The notes: generated from the letters alone by a model not told the origin. Positions 32,843-41,436 are shown, counted from the stretch's first letter. The stretch: 64,000 nt of DNA from Clostridium swellfunianum (GCF_023656515.1 NZ_JAMOFV010000006.1:2419957-2483956); one strand, 5' to 3'. A program made the numbers and translations.

Positions 32843-34522
32843 TTATTTGCCGGTATTGAACTTTATTTTTTCTGATAAAAACTTGTTAAAGTCCTCTACC
32901 ATTTTGTCTAAACCATTAGCTTTTAAGCTAGATACGTGCGTATCCCACTTAGCATCAAACTCAGCTGGTTTTGCAAGTATCATACCTGCAATATTCTTAA
33001 GTGCAAGCTGTCTTATCTTTGTCTGAGTCCTAGCTAAATCTGAATCGGCAGGTATATTGAATTCAGATGCTGCACCATATGGTCTTTCTTTAAATTCAGA
33101 TGCTGCAGGATATAAATCCTTCCACATTTGAACCCCATACTTGCCTAAGATTTCTTTTTCTTCTGCAGTATAGTTTCTAGCAGCTATTTCAGGTGTTACA
33201 GGGCTGAATAATTGGCCGGTAGCATCTTTTTCTCCCTTGCCTCTTGCTGGGAACGGATACCCCCATGAACCTAGACCAAGCTTATTGGACCATTCTTGAT
33301 CGTTGAATCTCTTTGTCCAAGTAGCATCATCTATTACTCTTTTGCCGTTTTCAACCTTGTAGTTTTCGCCCTCAATACCCCAGTTAACTAAAACTTGAGC
33401 CTCATCACTAGCTAAATAGTCAAGGAACTTAATAGCTCTTACAGGATCCTTAGCCTTTGTTGAAATACCTACACCAGCTATAGCAGGATATCCAGGTGAC
33501 ATAAAATTAGCTTGCTTTATGTTTTCATTAACTGTTACAGGATATAATCCATAACCAAATTGATTTCCATAAGTTGATCTAGCTCCTCTCGAACTAGCTG
33601 CATAATGCCATGTGTCATCAGCCATCGCTAATATTTGTCCTGAAGCTACTTTAGCTTGGAACTGGTCATTTTTTTGAGTAAAGGCTTCTGGGTCTAAAAG
33701 ACCAATATCATTTAAATGATTTAGCCACTTAAAGTATTCTTTAACTTCAGGTCTGGTAAAGTTATATTGAGCTTTATAAGTATTTTGGTCTATAAACCAA
33801 TCTCCATCACTAGGAGAACCTGTTGCTGCTGCTGCAGAATTAAATAATGTAAAGATTGAGAATAACTCATCTCCACCAACTAATGAGAAGCCTATGGTTG
33901 GTTTTCCATTCATAGTTGGGTGCTTTTCCTTATAAGCTTTTACAACGTTTTCAACATCTTGTAAAGTTTTTATCTTAGGATAACCTGCTTCCTTAACAAC
34001 TTGATGTTGTATTTGGAAACCATTTGTTGGAGCTGTTTGCTGATCTCTTACACCATCTCTACCAAGGTAGTATATATGTGGGTCATCCTTACTATACTTC
34101 AATCTTGGCAAATACTCTCCATAAAGCTTCTTTATATTTGGTCCATATTTTTCAATTAATTCATCAAGCGGTATTAGGCCCTTTGCATCGATGATTTGAC
34201 CTGTTTCCGGGCCAGCATAAACAAGTTCTGGATACTCTCCGCTTGAAATCATAAGTGCCATTCTTTGCTTAATATCACCTACAGGAAATTCTATATCTAG
34301 GTTAACTCCAGTAGCATCTTTAATCTTCTTAGATATTGGAGCTTCCATTTTTGCAGCTTCCCATCTCTTCTGCATAACGGTATCTGCAATGAACATTTTT
34401 AATGTTACTGGTGACTTGTCATCTTTTGCCGCTGGAGCTTCAGCAGTCTTTTTAGTTGTACAACCAGCTAATAAAGAAGTAGTAACAACAGCTGTTAAAA
34501 CTAATGAAACAATTTTTTTCAT
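32843..34522 (-). CDS. LplA-like solute-binding lipoprotein
   Basis: The 559-aa extracellular binding protein has a signal peptide and lipobox LLAGC (Cys21). Size and pattern (VTLKMFIADTVMQKRWEAAK after the linker, GEYPELVYAGPETG) match the large LplA group used for complex oligosaccharides. It has a strong promoter and is followed by an attenuator and two permease genes. It lies directly downstream of the nagZ/namZ genes, so peptidoglycan-derived oligosaccharides are plausible ligands. Confidence 0.88.
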   Translation of the reverse strand: MKKIVSLVLTAVVTTSLLAGCTTKKTAEAPAAKDDKSPVTLKMFIADTVMQKRWEAAKMEAPISKKIKDATGVNLDIEFPVGDIKQRMALMISSGEYPELVYAGPETGQIIDAKGLIPLDELIEKYGPNIKKLYGEYLPRLKYSKDDPHIYYLGRDGVRDQQTAPTNGFQIQHQVVKEAGYPKIKTLQDVENVVKAYKEKHPTMNGKPTIGFSLVGGDELFSIFTLFNSAAAATGSPSDGDWFIDQNTYKAQYNFTRPEVKEYFKWLNHLNDIGLLDPEAFTQKNDQFQAKVASGQILAMADDTWHYAASSRGARSTYGNQFGYGLYPVTVNENIKQANFMSPGYPAIAGVGISTKAKDPVRAIKFLDYLASDEAQVLVNWGIEGENYKVENGKRVIDDATWTKRFNDQEWSNKLGLGSWGYPFPARGKGEKDATGQLFSPVTPEIAARNYTAEEKEILGKYGVQMWKDLYPAASEFKERPYGAASEFNIPADSDLARTQTKIRQLALKNIAGMILAKPAEFDAKWDTHVSSLKANGLDKMVEDFNKFLSEKIKFNTGK

Positions 34523-34577
34523 AATCCCCCTCCTACTATTTGGGTAACGTTAGATTGAATAAACATAATTACCAATC

Positions 34578-34604
34578 ATTGTAATGCAATGCTTTACATT
34601 GCTC
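34578..34604 (-). promoter_or_regulatory. Inverted repeats in the LplA-like leader
   Basis: GCAATG and CATTGC form a perfect hairpin and lie inside a larger near-palindrome (CAATGTAA ... TTACAATG), just downstream of the transcription start. An operator or RNA structure is possible. Confidence 0.4.
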
Positions 34605-34615
34605 TTTATATCTAC

Positions 34616-34644
34616 ATTATATATTACGAGAAATAAAATTTCAA
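34616..34644 (-). promoter_or_regulatory. Strong promoter of the LplABC-like operon
   Basis: TTGAAA, 17 bp, TATAAT on the minus strand, about 90 bp before the ATG. Confidence 0.82.
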
Positions 34645-34712
34645 TAGTTTCTTTTATTTGTTAAATATTATTTCAAAAATTTATTTCATAAGTTTTCCAT
34701 TGACTTTTTTAT

Positions 34713-35687
34713 TTAAAACTCCTTAAAAATCTGCCATATATTCTCTGGATTTTCACACTTTAAAGAAGACATTCCATAACTTCCTCTATAGCCCCAGGAT
34801 AATATTCTATCGATACCATACTTTTTAAAGATATCAAGGGCTACTTTTACTTCCTGTTCCTTGTCTTTAGGAATTCTAAAATTTTGAATCCATATCTCAG
34901 AAATTTTATTGTATTTGTCACAAAGAGTCTTAATCATTTTTGTATATCTTTCAACGTATTCTACTACATCAAAGTTTGCATTTGGCCAAACCCAATACGG
35001 ATCTGTCCCCATGATATCTACGCTGTCAAGCTTCGCCACTCTTTCGTAAAGCTGAAGATCTTTTTCTCTATCTGATGGAAGAAGACATACAGATGTTTTT
35101 ACACCTTTTTCTTTAGCGTAGTCACAAATAAACTTAGTAAAATCATAAATCCCTTCAGCCTTAAATTTAAGCACATCTTCATTTTGATCAAGAGGCATCT
35201 CATAGCCATATGATTGTTTAAAATTCTTCTTACATCTGTGGCATCTACAGCCCCAATGGTCCTTTTCTTGAAACCAACCTGCTATATACCAGTGAGGTTC
35301 ATCAATAAAAATAACATCAGCACCAGCATAAACAGCGCCATCCACCCAGGTTTTCATGAACTCCCTAAACTTTTCACTATAAAGACAGGCTATTCCACGC
35401 TTTTCTCCGTTTTCAATAACCTCCATTTCTTCAACATTGTTAGTAAGAAAGTCTGAAAAAGCTTCTCCGCCAAATACCTTACCTACTCCCCATGGTCCAA
35501 AATAAACTTCAAGACCATGTTTTTTCGAGACTTCTGATATTTCTTTCATGCTCTCTTTATAAAACTTAAAATCATTCTCTGAAAAAGTATGTAGAACCAC
35601 TTCACAGCCTGCTGCTGCTATTTCTTCTGCATCCTTTTCAAAATGATTAACAAACCTGTTTCCAAAATAAGCTGTACCTTTTATCAT
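34713..35687 (-). CDS. Unknown TIM-barrel-like protein, probable glycosidase relative
   Basis: I do not recognise this 324-aa protein with certainty. It has no signal peptide. Alternating strands and helices and the order of motifs (GCEVVLHTF, GLEVYFGPWG, AGADVIFIDEPHW, VDIMGTDPYWVWPN, RILSWGYRG) suggest a TIM barrel. IDEPHW (Asp129-Glu130) looks like a catalytic acid/base site. The cluster C147-x-C149-x2-C152, followed by KKNF, resembles metal-binding Cys sets seen next to the active site in GH42-like barrels. It lies 27 bp after nagZ and is probably cotranscribed with it, so action on an imported sugar or peptide-sugar is likely. Confidence 0.6.
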   Translation of the reverse strand: MIKGTAYFGNRFVNHFEKDAEEIAAAGCEVVLHTFSENDFKFYKESMKEISEVSKKHGLEVYFGPWGVGKVFGGEAFSDFLTNNVEEMEVIENGEKRGIACLYSEKFREFMKTWVDGAVYAGADVIFIDEPHWYIAGWFQEKDHWGCRCHRCKKNFKQSYGYEMPLDQNEDVLKFKAEGIYDFTKFICDYAKEKGVKTSVCLLPSDREKDLQLYERVAKLDSVDIMGTDPYWVWPNANFDVVEYVERYTKMIKTLCDKYNKISEIWIQNFRIPKDKEQEVKVALDIFKKYGIDRILSWGYRGSYGMSSLKCENPENIWQIFKEF

Positions 35688-35714
35688 AACTATAGTTCAC
35701 CTCTTTTGCAGATA

Positions 35715-37289
35715 TCATAATTTTACAGGAATAATTCCCTGCGCCCTTATTTCTCCAGACAAAATCTTTATTACGCTTTCAATTGCAAGCGGTGTATATT
35801 CATAGGCACATATACAGCAAGGTATCTCCTTGAAATCATTTATATCATAAGGATTTCTAAGCGCTGCAACAACTATATTTTTATTTGCTTGATAAAGCTT
35901 GTTCACAAGCTCTGCTTGAGCCTTGTTTAAGCAGGAATTATACGTACCTACAATAATCAATTCCTTGCCTGAGGCTTTTTCAACCAACGCTTCAATTTCT
36001 TTGTCATCTGGTTTTAGGCCTATAGAATACGCCTCCCCGCCTAAAGCGTCGCAAACAGCCCTAGATAAAGACCTGTTTTTTGCTATACTATCATCTGCTC
36101 CAGTTAATATTACTGCTTCAGTAGATATAGTCATTATGTTTTTACTCTTAACTGGCAGAAGTCCTGATGAATCTTTAAGCACTGTAATGCTCTTTTCACT
36201 CATCTTTTCAGCAAATTGCCTATGCTCATTACATCCAACAACAGCATATACCTTTTCCATATCAGCATAAGGATTACTAAATAGATTGTATTCTTCCTTT
36301 AAAGCTAGAATCCTTTCTACTGATTCATCTATTCTGCTTTCAGGAATCTCTCCTCTTAGCACCGCTTCCTTTATTTGCTTTAAGCTTTCAAGCTGAAGGT
36401 TTAAATGATGAGATATGCATATTAAATCCGCACCAGCTTTAACTGCCATAACTGCAGCTTTAACTGTACCATAGTAGTCTGCTATGGCCTTCATTTCCAT
36501 GCAATCGGTCATTATTAATCCGTTAAATCCAAGCTCTCCCCTTAAAAGCCCTGTTAATACCTTATGAGAAAGAGTTCCTGGAAGCTTTTCTTTTTCAATT
36601 GCTGGGAACAAAACATGAGCGGACATAATAGCGTCTACTCCGTTTTCTATTGCTTTTTTAAAAGGGTACAGCTCAACTTTATTAAGCCTGTCTATTGAAT
36701 GAGACACCAATGGTAAAGCCAAGTGAGAATCTGCGTCAGTATCTCCATGACCTGGAAAATGCTTTGCAGTAGCTATAACCCCCTTGCTTTGAAGCCCCTT
36801 TATAGCATTAATTCCGTATTCTGCTACTACTTCAGGATTATCACTATAGGATCTAACACCTATAACTGGATTTTTAGGATTATTATTAACATCTAGAACG
36901 GGAGCCAAATTAAAATTAATACCAAGAGCTCTTAATTCTTCTCCTGAAATCTCTGCTGCTTTTTTAACTGCTTCTGAATCTTTAACAGCTGCTAAAGCCA
37001 TATTTCCTGGGAGGAAGGTAGCTCCTTCATATATTCTTGTAACCATGCCACCTTCTTGGTCTATAGTAATAAACGCAGGAAGTCCTGTCTTTTTCATCAT
37101 TTCCTTTTGTATTTTATTGTTAAGCTCTGCAAGTTCTTCCTTGCTTCCAACATTTCTAAGAAAAAGAATTATATTACCTATATTATTTTTAACAAGTTCT
37201 TCAGCATGACTGTCATATTCCTTTGAAGGAAAGCCTGCAATTATCATTTGTCCAATCTTTTGCTCAAGGGTCATACTTTTAATATTCAT
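35715..37289 (-). CDS. nagZ: Beta-N-acetylglucosaminidase NagZ (GH3)
   Basis: The 524-aa GH3 enzyme removes non-reducing GlcNAc from peptidoglycan fragments. KHFPGHGDTDADSH (about 176-189) contains the Asp-x-His dyad (Asp187, His189) typical of NagZ, and GLIMTDCMEM provides the nucleophile Asp262. A second, C-terminal domain (about 350-524) is present as in B. subtilis NagZ. There is no signal peptide, so it should act in the cytoplasm, whereas B. subtilis NagZ is secreted. It overlaps the namZ 3' end by 11 bp, implying coupling. Confidence 0.92.
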   Translation of the reverse strand: MNIKSMTLEQKIGQMIIAGFPSKEYDSHAEELVKNNIGNIILFLRNVGSKEELAELNNKIQKEMMKKTGLPAFITIDQEGGMVTRIYEGATFLPGNMALAAVKDSEAVKKAAEISGEELRALGINFNLAPVLDVNNNPKNPVIGVRSYSDNPEVVAEYGINAIKGLQSKGVIATAKHFPGHGDTDADSHLALPLVSHSIDRLNKVELYPFKKAIENGVDAIMSAHVLFPAIEKEKLPGTLSHKVLTGLLRGELGFNGLIMTDCMEMKAIADYYGTVKAAVMAVKAGADLICISHHLNLQLESLKQIKEAVLRGEIPESRIDESVERILALKEEYNLFSNPYADMEKVYAVVGCNEHRQFAEKMSEKSITVLKDSSGLLPVKSKNIMTISTEAVILTGADDSIAKNRSLSRAVCDALGGEAYSIGLKPDDKEIEALVEKASGKELIIVGTYNSCLNKAQAELVNKLYQANKNIVVAALRNPYDINDFKEIPCCICAYEYTPLAIESVIKILSGEIRAQGIIPVKL

Positions 37290-38430
37290 GATATTTCTCC
37301 TTTAACCTTTTAAAATTGTTGCTCTCCTTTTTCCATTTTTCAATAAATCCTTCTGCTTCTAATTCTCTGTTCCTTACCGCATCTGTTCCAGAAAGAAAAT
37401 CTATGAAGTGATGGCCACCTTCCTTAAATGGAGCAAGCCACTGGAATTTTTCTCTATCCATATCCATAACTTCATATAACAGGTGTATTCCAAGCTCTAC
37501 AGGCTTAACTTTTCTCTTATCAGTTACATGAACCTGTACTCCCTTGCATAATTCTCCCTTATGCTTTGAAAAGGTTGGTTCAAAATAAATAGGTCTAAAA
37601 ATCACTCCTTCTAAACCTTTTTCATTCATTGTATCCGCCAGCTTGTAAGCATCTAACCAAGGAGCACCAACAAATTCAAAAGGTCTTGTGGTTCCTCTGC
37701 CTTCAGATATATTAGTACCTTCAAAAAGACAAGTTCCATTATACAATACCGCTGTCTTTACAGATGGCATATTGGGACTAGGATTAATCCACAACAAATC
37801 AGTATCATCAAAATAGGCTTCTCTATTCCAGCCCTCAAGCTTCACTATCTCTAAATTGCAATTTATATTAAATTCTTTGTTCATAAACTTAGCCATTTCA
37901 CCTATTGTTAAGCCATATCTTGGAGGTATAGGATACATTCCTACAAAAGACTTAAATCTTATATTAAGAATATTTCCTTCTACAGTCTGGCCACCAATTA
38001 CATTAGGCCTGTCTAGAACCACAACAGCTTTATTATTTTCTGCACAACTTTCCATGCAATAGGACATGGTATAAAGAAATGTATAGTATCTTGAACCTAT
38101 ATCCTGTAAATCTATAACCATCACATCAATATCTTTTAGCACTTCAGGTGATGGCTTCTTATTATTGCCATAAAGGCTATATACAGTAATACCTGTACCT
38201 TCATCTATATAATTATCCACTGCTGCTCCAGCCTGAAGGTTCCCCCTTATTCCATGCTCTGGTGAGTAAAGTGCAGTTAGGTTAAACTTTTCGTTCAATA
38301 TATCAATGGTCGATTTAAGATTTTTATCTACCCCTGTAGGACAGCTTACAAGTCCTATCCTCTTACCTTCAAAAAGATGGGTGTATTTGTCAAGATTATC
38401 TATACCGTTTCTGACTATTAGCTTTTCCAT
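37279..38430 (-). CDS. namZ: Exo-beta-N-acetylmuramidase NamZ (DUF1343)
   Basis: The 383-aa protein is of the DUF1343 family (GH171), characterised in B. subtilis (YbbC) as an exo-lytic N-acetylmuramidase that works with NagZ and AmiE. Family features are GKRIGLVSCPTGVDKN near the N-terminus, LYSPEHGIRGNLQAGA, VMVIDLQDIGSRYYTF, and GTNISEGRGTTRPFEFVGAPW. The start ATG at 38430 has GGAGG 6 nt upstream; an in-frame ATG four codons before it overlaps that site. No signal peptide is visible. It lies between an AmiE-like gene and nagZ, the same gene set as in the B. subtilis ybb cluster. Confidence 0.92.
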   Translation of the reverse strand: MEKLIVRNGIDNLDKYTHLFEGKRIGLVSCPTGVDKNLKSTIDILNEKFNLTALYSPEHGIRGNLQAGAAVDNYIDEGTGITVYSLYGNNKKPSPEVLKDIDVMVIDLQDIGSRYYTFLYTMSYCMESCAENNKAVVVLDRPNVIGGQTVEGNILNIRFKSFVGMYPIPPRYGLTIGEMAKFMNKEFNINCNLEIVKLEGWNREAYFDDTDLLWINPSPNMPSVKTAVLYNGTCLFEGTNISEGRGTTRPFEFVGAPWLDAYKLADTMNEKGLEGVIFRPIYFEPTFSKHKGELCKGVQVHVTDKRKVKPVELGIHLLYEVMDMDREKFQWLAPFKEGGHHFIDFLSGTDAVRNRELEAEGFIEKWKKESNNFKRLKEKYHEY

Positions 38431-38445
38431 AAAAACCTCCATTGT

Positions 38446-39510
38446 TTACTCTACAGCCGCCATTACAGCATTGTTAAAAACTCTTCTAAACCTTATAATG
38501 TTAATATTTTCTCTTGTTGGATGAACTCTATTTGTTAAAAGTACAATATAAACATCATTTTCTATATCAATCCAAATTGAGGTGCCTGTAAAACCTGTGT
38601 GTCCAAAAGCCTTAGGTGAAATTATATCTCCTCCAGAGGATAAAATTTTCCCCTTAACTGTCCACCCCCAAGCTCTATTTTCTTCAAAGCCCTCTGTATA
38701 GTTTTGAATCATAGCCTTAAAAGTTGCTCTTGATATTATCTGCTTGCCGTTATAGTTTCCTTGGTTTATAAGCATTGAAGCAAATTTAGTCATATCTTTA
38801 ATATTTGAAAAAAGTCCGGCATGGCCTGAAACTCCGTCAAAAAACCTGCCATTTTCATCATGGCATATGCCCATGATAATTTTGCCAGTCTCAGCATCAA
38901 GCTCTGTTGCTGCAATATTACTAGACTCAGGGTTAAAACCGGAGTTATGCATTTCTAGTGAATCAAACACATACTTCCTGCATAGATTTTCGAAACTATC
39001 TTGTCCTACCTTCTCTAAGACATATTTAAGAAGTATAAAGCCGTAATCACTGTATACAACTCTAGTCCCAGGTTTATAAACAAGCTTTTCCTTTGAAATA
39101 AATTCAACTGCATCCTCAAAGTTTTTGCAAAGCTTGTAAAGGGGTCCAAAAGAAGGAAGCCCCGCGGTGTGAGTTAATAAATTAGATAGAGTTATCTCCT
39201 CTTTCTCCTCTCCTTTAAAACCTTCAACATATTGGCTCACCTTATCAAATACAGATACTAAGCCCTTATCCAAAAAAATCATAAACAAAGTATTTGTAGC
39301 TACAACCTTAGTTAAAGATGCCATATCAAATAGAGTCTCGCACTCTAAAGGAAGCTTTTCAGGCATCAGGCTTCTGTTTCCGTAATGAGCTGTCTTGTAT
39401 ACCCCACCTTTATGTCCAACAACAACAGCAGCACCTGGAAAATACCCCTTATCTACACCTTCCTCAACAAGGCTGAAGGCATAATTTAATTTATCCATGT
39501 TAATTGACAT
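38446..39510 (-). CDS. amiE: AmiE-like serine hydrolase (beta-lactamase fold)
   Basis: The 354-aa serine hydrolase of the class C beta-lactamase/penicillin-binding fold has the SxxK motif at Ser65-Lys68 (MASLTKV), a tyrosine motif (YSDYG) and a late HTGFTGTSIW motif corresponding to the KTG box. In B. subtilis the homologous position in the namZ-nagZ cluster is YbbE (AmiE), which removes the peptide from MurNAc. That function is inferred from context. No signal peptide is visible. ATG follows GGTGGTG. Confidence 0.75.
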   Translation of the reverse strand: MSINMDKLNYAFSLVEEGVDKGYFPGAAVVVGHKGGVYKTAHYGNRSLMPEKLPLECETLFDMASLTKVVATNTLFMIFLDKGLVSVFDKVSQYVEGFKGEEKEEITLSNLLTHTAGLPSFGPLYKLCKNFEDAVEFISKEKLVYKPGTRVVYSDYGFILLKYVLEKVGQDSFENLCRKYVFDSLEMHNSGFNPESSNIAATELDAETGKIIMGICHDENGRFFDGVSGHAGLFSNIKDMTKFASMLINQGNYNGKQIISRATFKAMIQNYTEGFEENRAWGWTVKGKILSSGGDIISPKAFGHTGFTGTSIWIDIENDVYIVLLTNRVHPTRENINIIRFRRVFNNAVMAAVE

Positions 39511-39529
39511 TAAATCACCACCTAAATTT

Positions 39530-39574
39530 AATGAAAAATGAAGAACCTAAAAACTAAATTCTTCATTCTTCATT
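39530..39574. repeat. Intergenic inverted repeat between PIG-L and amiE-like genes
   Basis: AATGAAAAATGAAGAA and TTCTTCATTCTTCATT pair over 16 positions with one mismatch and enclose a 13-nt loop. The arm itself is a direct repeat of AATGAAGA. No U-tract follows on either strand, so it is not a terminator. Confidence 0.6.
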
Positions 39575-39583
39575 CATATATTG

Positions 39584-40285
39584 TTAAAAGGATTCCTTTA
39601 TTTGTTTAATCGAAAGTGGGTCTACAGCAAAAGCCTGCGCTCTTTCTTTTCTTGATTCACAGCCTCTTACCTTGCTTAATGCATCATAGTACTCATAATA
39701 TTTAAAGGACTTGCTGTTTGTCACAAACCAAATTTTCTTTAATGCTTCCATCCATAACTCATAACCCTTTGATATATCAATATAAGTAAATGGCTTAAAG
39801 TCATATGGATCTTCCCAGTTTTCTGCAAAGTATGGCCCAGCTGCAAAATGTGCCGGATTTTCTCTTTCAAAGCCTCTTATTCCGGCATAAAACTGAGCAT
39901 CTACAACTATTCTGCTTGTTGTGGCATGATCCTTATGCATACTGTTCTTCCAATGAGTTATAAGTATATTTGGTTTATGCTTTCTTATTAAATCTGCAAC
40001 CTTAAACCTTGGCTCATCAGTATCTGGAAGCTCTCCATCCTTATAATCAAGAACTATTGATTGACCTCCTAATATTTCAGCAAATTCTTTTGCCTCTCTA
40101 ATCTTTTGCTGAGCATACTCTTCAACAGTTAAATGAGGTGGATTTCCTTTTTCTCCTGGTGTCATATTTACTATTGTAATTTTATCACCCATTGCTGCAT
40201 GCTGAGCAAGAACTCCTCCTGCTGTAAGCTCCATATCTCCTACGTGAGCTCCAATTGCCATTATATGAAGTTGTTTTCTTTCCAT
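39584..40285 (-). CDS. PIG-L/LmbE-like protein with altered active site
   Basis: This 233-aa protein has the PIG-L (LmbE) N-deacetylase fold. The family normally starts with the zinc motif AHPDDE; here it reads AHVGDME (His14, Gly16, Asp17). By alignment to MshB, the zinc ligands His and Asp remain but the catalytic Asp is replaced by Gly. The later HWKNSMHKDHATTS provides the third His ligand. The enzyme could be a variant deacetylase, an inactive sugar-binding relative, or use another base. It lies upstream of the amiE-like gene in the salvage operon. AAAGGAG precedes ATG. Confidence 0.8.
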   Translation of the reverse strand: MERKQLHIMAIGAHVGDMELTAGGVLAQHAAMGDKITIVNMTPGEKGNPPHLTVEEYAQQKIREAKEFAEILGGQSIVLDYKDGELPDTDEPRFKVADLIRKHKPNILITHWKNSMHKDHATTSRIVVDAQFYAGIRGFERENPAHFAAGPYFAENWEDPYDFKPFTYIDISKGYELWMEALKKIWFVTNSKSFKYYEYYDALSKVRGCESRKERAQAFAVDPLSIKQIKESF

Positions 40286-40363
40286 ATTACTAAATCTCCT
40301 TTCTATTTAAGCACTGTTCTTCTTAAAATCGTTTGCAGCCAATAGCAAGCTGCACATTATAAT

Positions 40364-41362
40364 TTACTTAATCTCTAATCTCATAACCGCCCAAGTCTTA
40401 ACTACAGTAAAACCTGCTGCATCATACATTCTTTTAGCATTATTTTCAATTCCTGTGAATATGGACATAAAGCTTGCCCCTTCTTTCTTAAAGCTTTCAC
40501 AGAGCATGAAAAATAATAATTTTCCTATACCATAGCCTTGGTGGCTTGAAGCAACACCTATACCTGAAAACTTTCCTCTGCCGCTAGGTTGTATTTCAAG
40601 AGGACCGGTAAAGCCGCAAATCTTTCCATTATCTGAAGCAACTACAATTGGGAAAGGCTTTGGTAATGCTAAATTGTCGTTTATTTCCTTTCTCCATAGC
40701 TCATGCTTTAAATCATCAAATAGTCCATCAAACCCATGATCCGTAGCTTCATCATAATATCCTATTTTAATTCCTTTTTCTTTAAGCTCATTAAGCTTAG
40801 CAATAGATTTTTCATCAAGCTCAAACTTAGCAAGATCAAGATACATGGAGACTTCTTTTGTTCTAACTACATAACCATGCTTTTGAAAAAATTGATAACC
40901 TGTGCCATCTACATCAACGCCAGGAGCATTTGGATGGTCATGCTTTCCCTCTGAGCCTGGTATAAGCCATTCAAGATTTATAGGGTTAAAGAATATAATT
41001 TGAATCATTCTCTTTCCGCTGCCTATAAGAAAATCTTCAACTGCTTTTAAAAGAGCACTTCCATAGCCTTTGCTTCTATAATTTTTATCAACTAAAACAA
41101 AAGTTAAGTATCCTGGTGTATTTTCAAAGGTTTCTCCCGGAAGATACTCTTTTTTATAAAGACCGTTTGCAAAGCCGATAACCTTTTCATCTTCAATAGC
41201 AACAAAGGTTCCTTCATAGCTAAAATGAATATTGTTTATAAACTTATCTCTAAAACTCTCTTCAGTAAAAGGTTTATAAGGCATTTCGTTTTCACAGGAT
41301 TTGTTCCAAAGGCTTATAACCTCTCCGATGTGAGAGTCATTAAATCTTACAATTTCCATCAT
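40364..41362 (-). CDS. Tandem-GNAT acetyltransferase
   Basis: The 332-aa protein has two GNAT domains. The first covers about 1-165, with the acetyl-CoA loop VDKNYRSKGYGSALLKAVE. The second covers about 170-332, with GIGVASSHQGYGIGKLLFFML. It is the first gene of the minus-strand salvage operon, behind a promoter. A third acetyltransferase in the island besides the two Eis-like proteins is notable. The acceptor is unknown. AGGGAGG precedes the ATG, and the adjacent second ATG is equally possible. Confidence 0.82.
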   Translation of the reverse strand: MMEIVRFNDSHIGEVISLWNKSCENEMPYKPFTEESFRDKFINNIHFSYEGTFVAIEDEKVIGFANGLYKKEYLPGETFENTPGYLTFVLVDKNYRSKGYGSALLKAVEDFLIGSGKRMIQIIFFNPINLEWLIPGSEGKHDHPNAPGVDVDGTGYQFFQKHGYVVRTKEVSMYLDLAKFELDEKSIAKLNELKEKGIKIGYYDEATDHGFDGLFDDLKHELWRKEINDNLALPKPFPIVVASDNGKICGFTGPLEIQPSGRGKFSGIGVASSHQGYGIGKLLFFMLCESFKKEGASFMSIFTGIENNAKRMYDAAGFTVVKTWAVMRLEIK

Positions 41363-41407
41363 AAAAACCTCCCTATTTATATGAACTTATTATTGGTATT
41401 TAAGTAT

Positions 41408-41436
41408 ATAATACACCTATAAGAAAAAGTTTTCAA
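41408..41436 (-). promoter_or_regulatory. Promoter of the salvage operon
   Basis: TTGAAA, 17 bp, TATTAT on the minus strand, upstream of the tandem-GNAT gene. It closely resembles the internal promoter at 25455-25483, including ACTTTT just after the -35 hexamer. Confidence 0.7.

Noticed and set aside
40286-40363. Possible sixth copy of repeat family A before the PIG-L-like gene
   Set aside because: It has a GCAGC/GCTGC hairpin and ends in AAAGGAG, but the rest does not align with the other copies.
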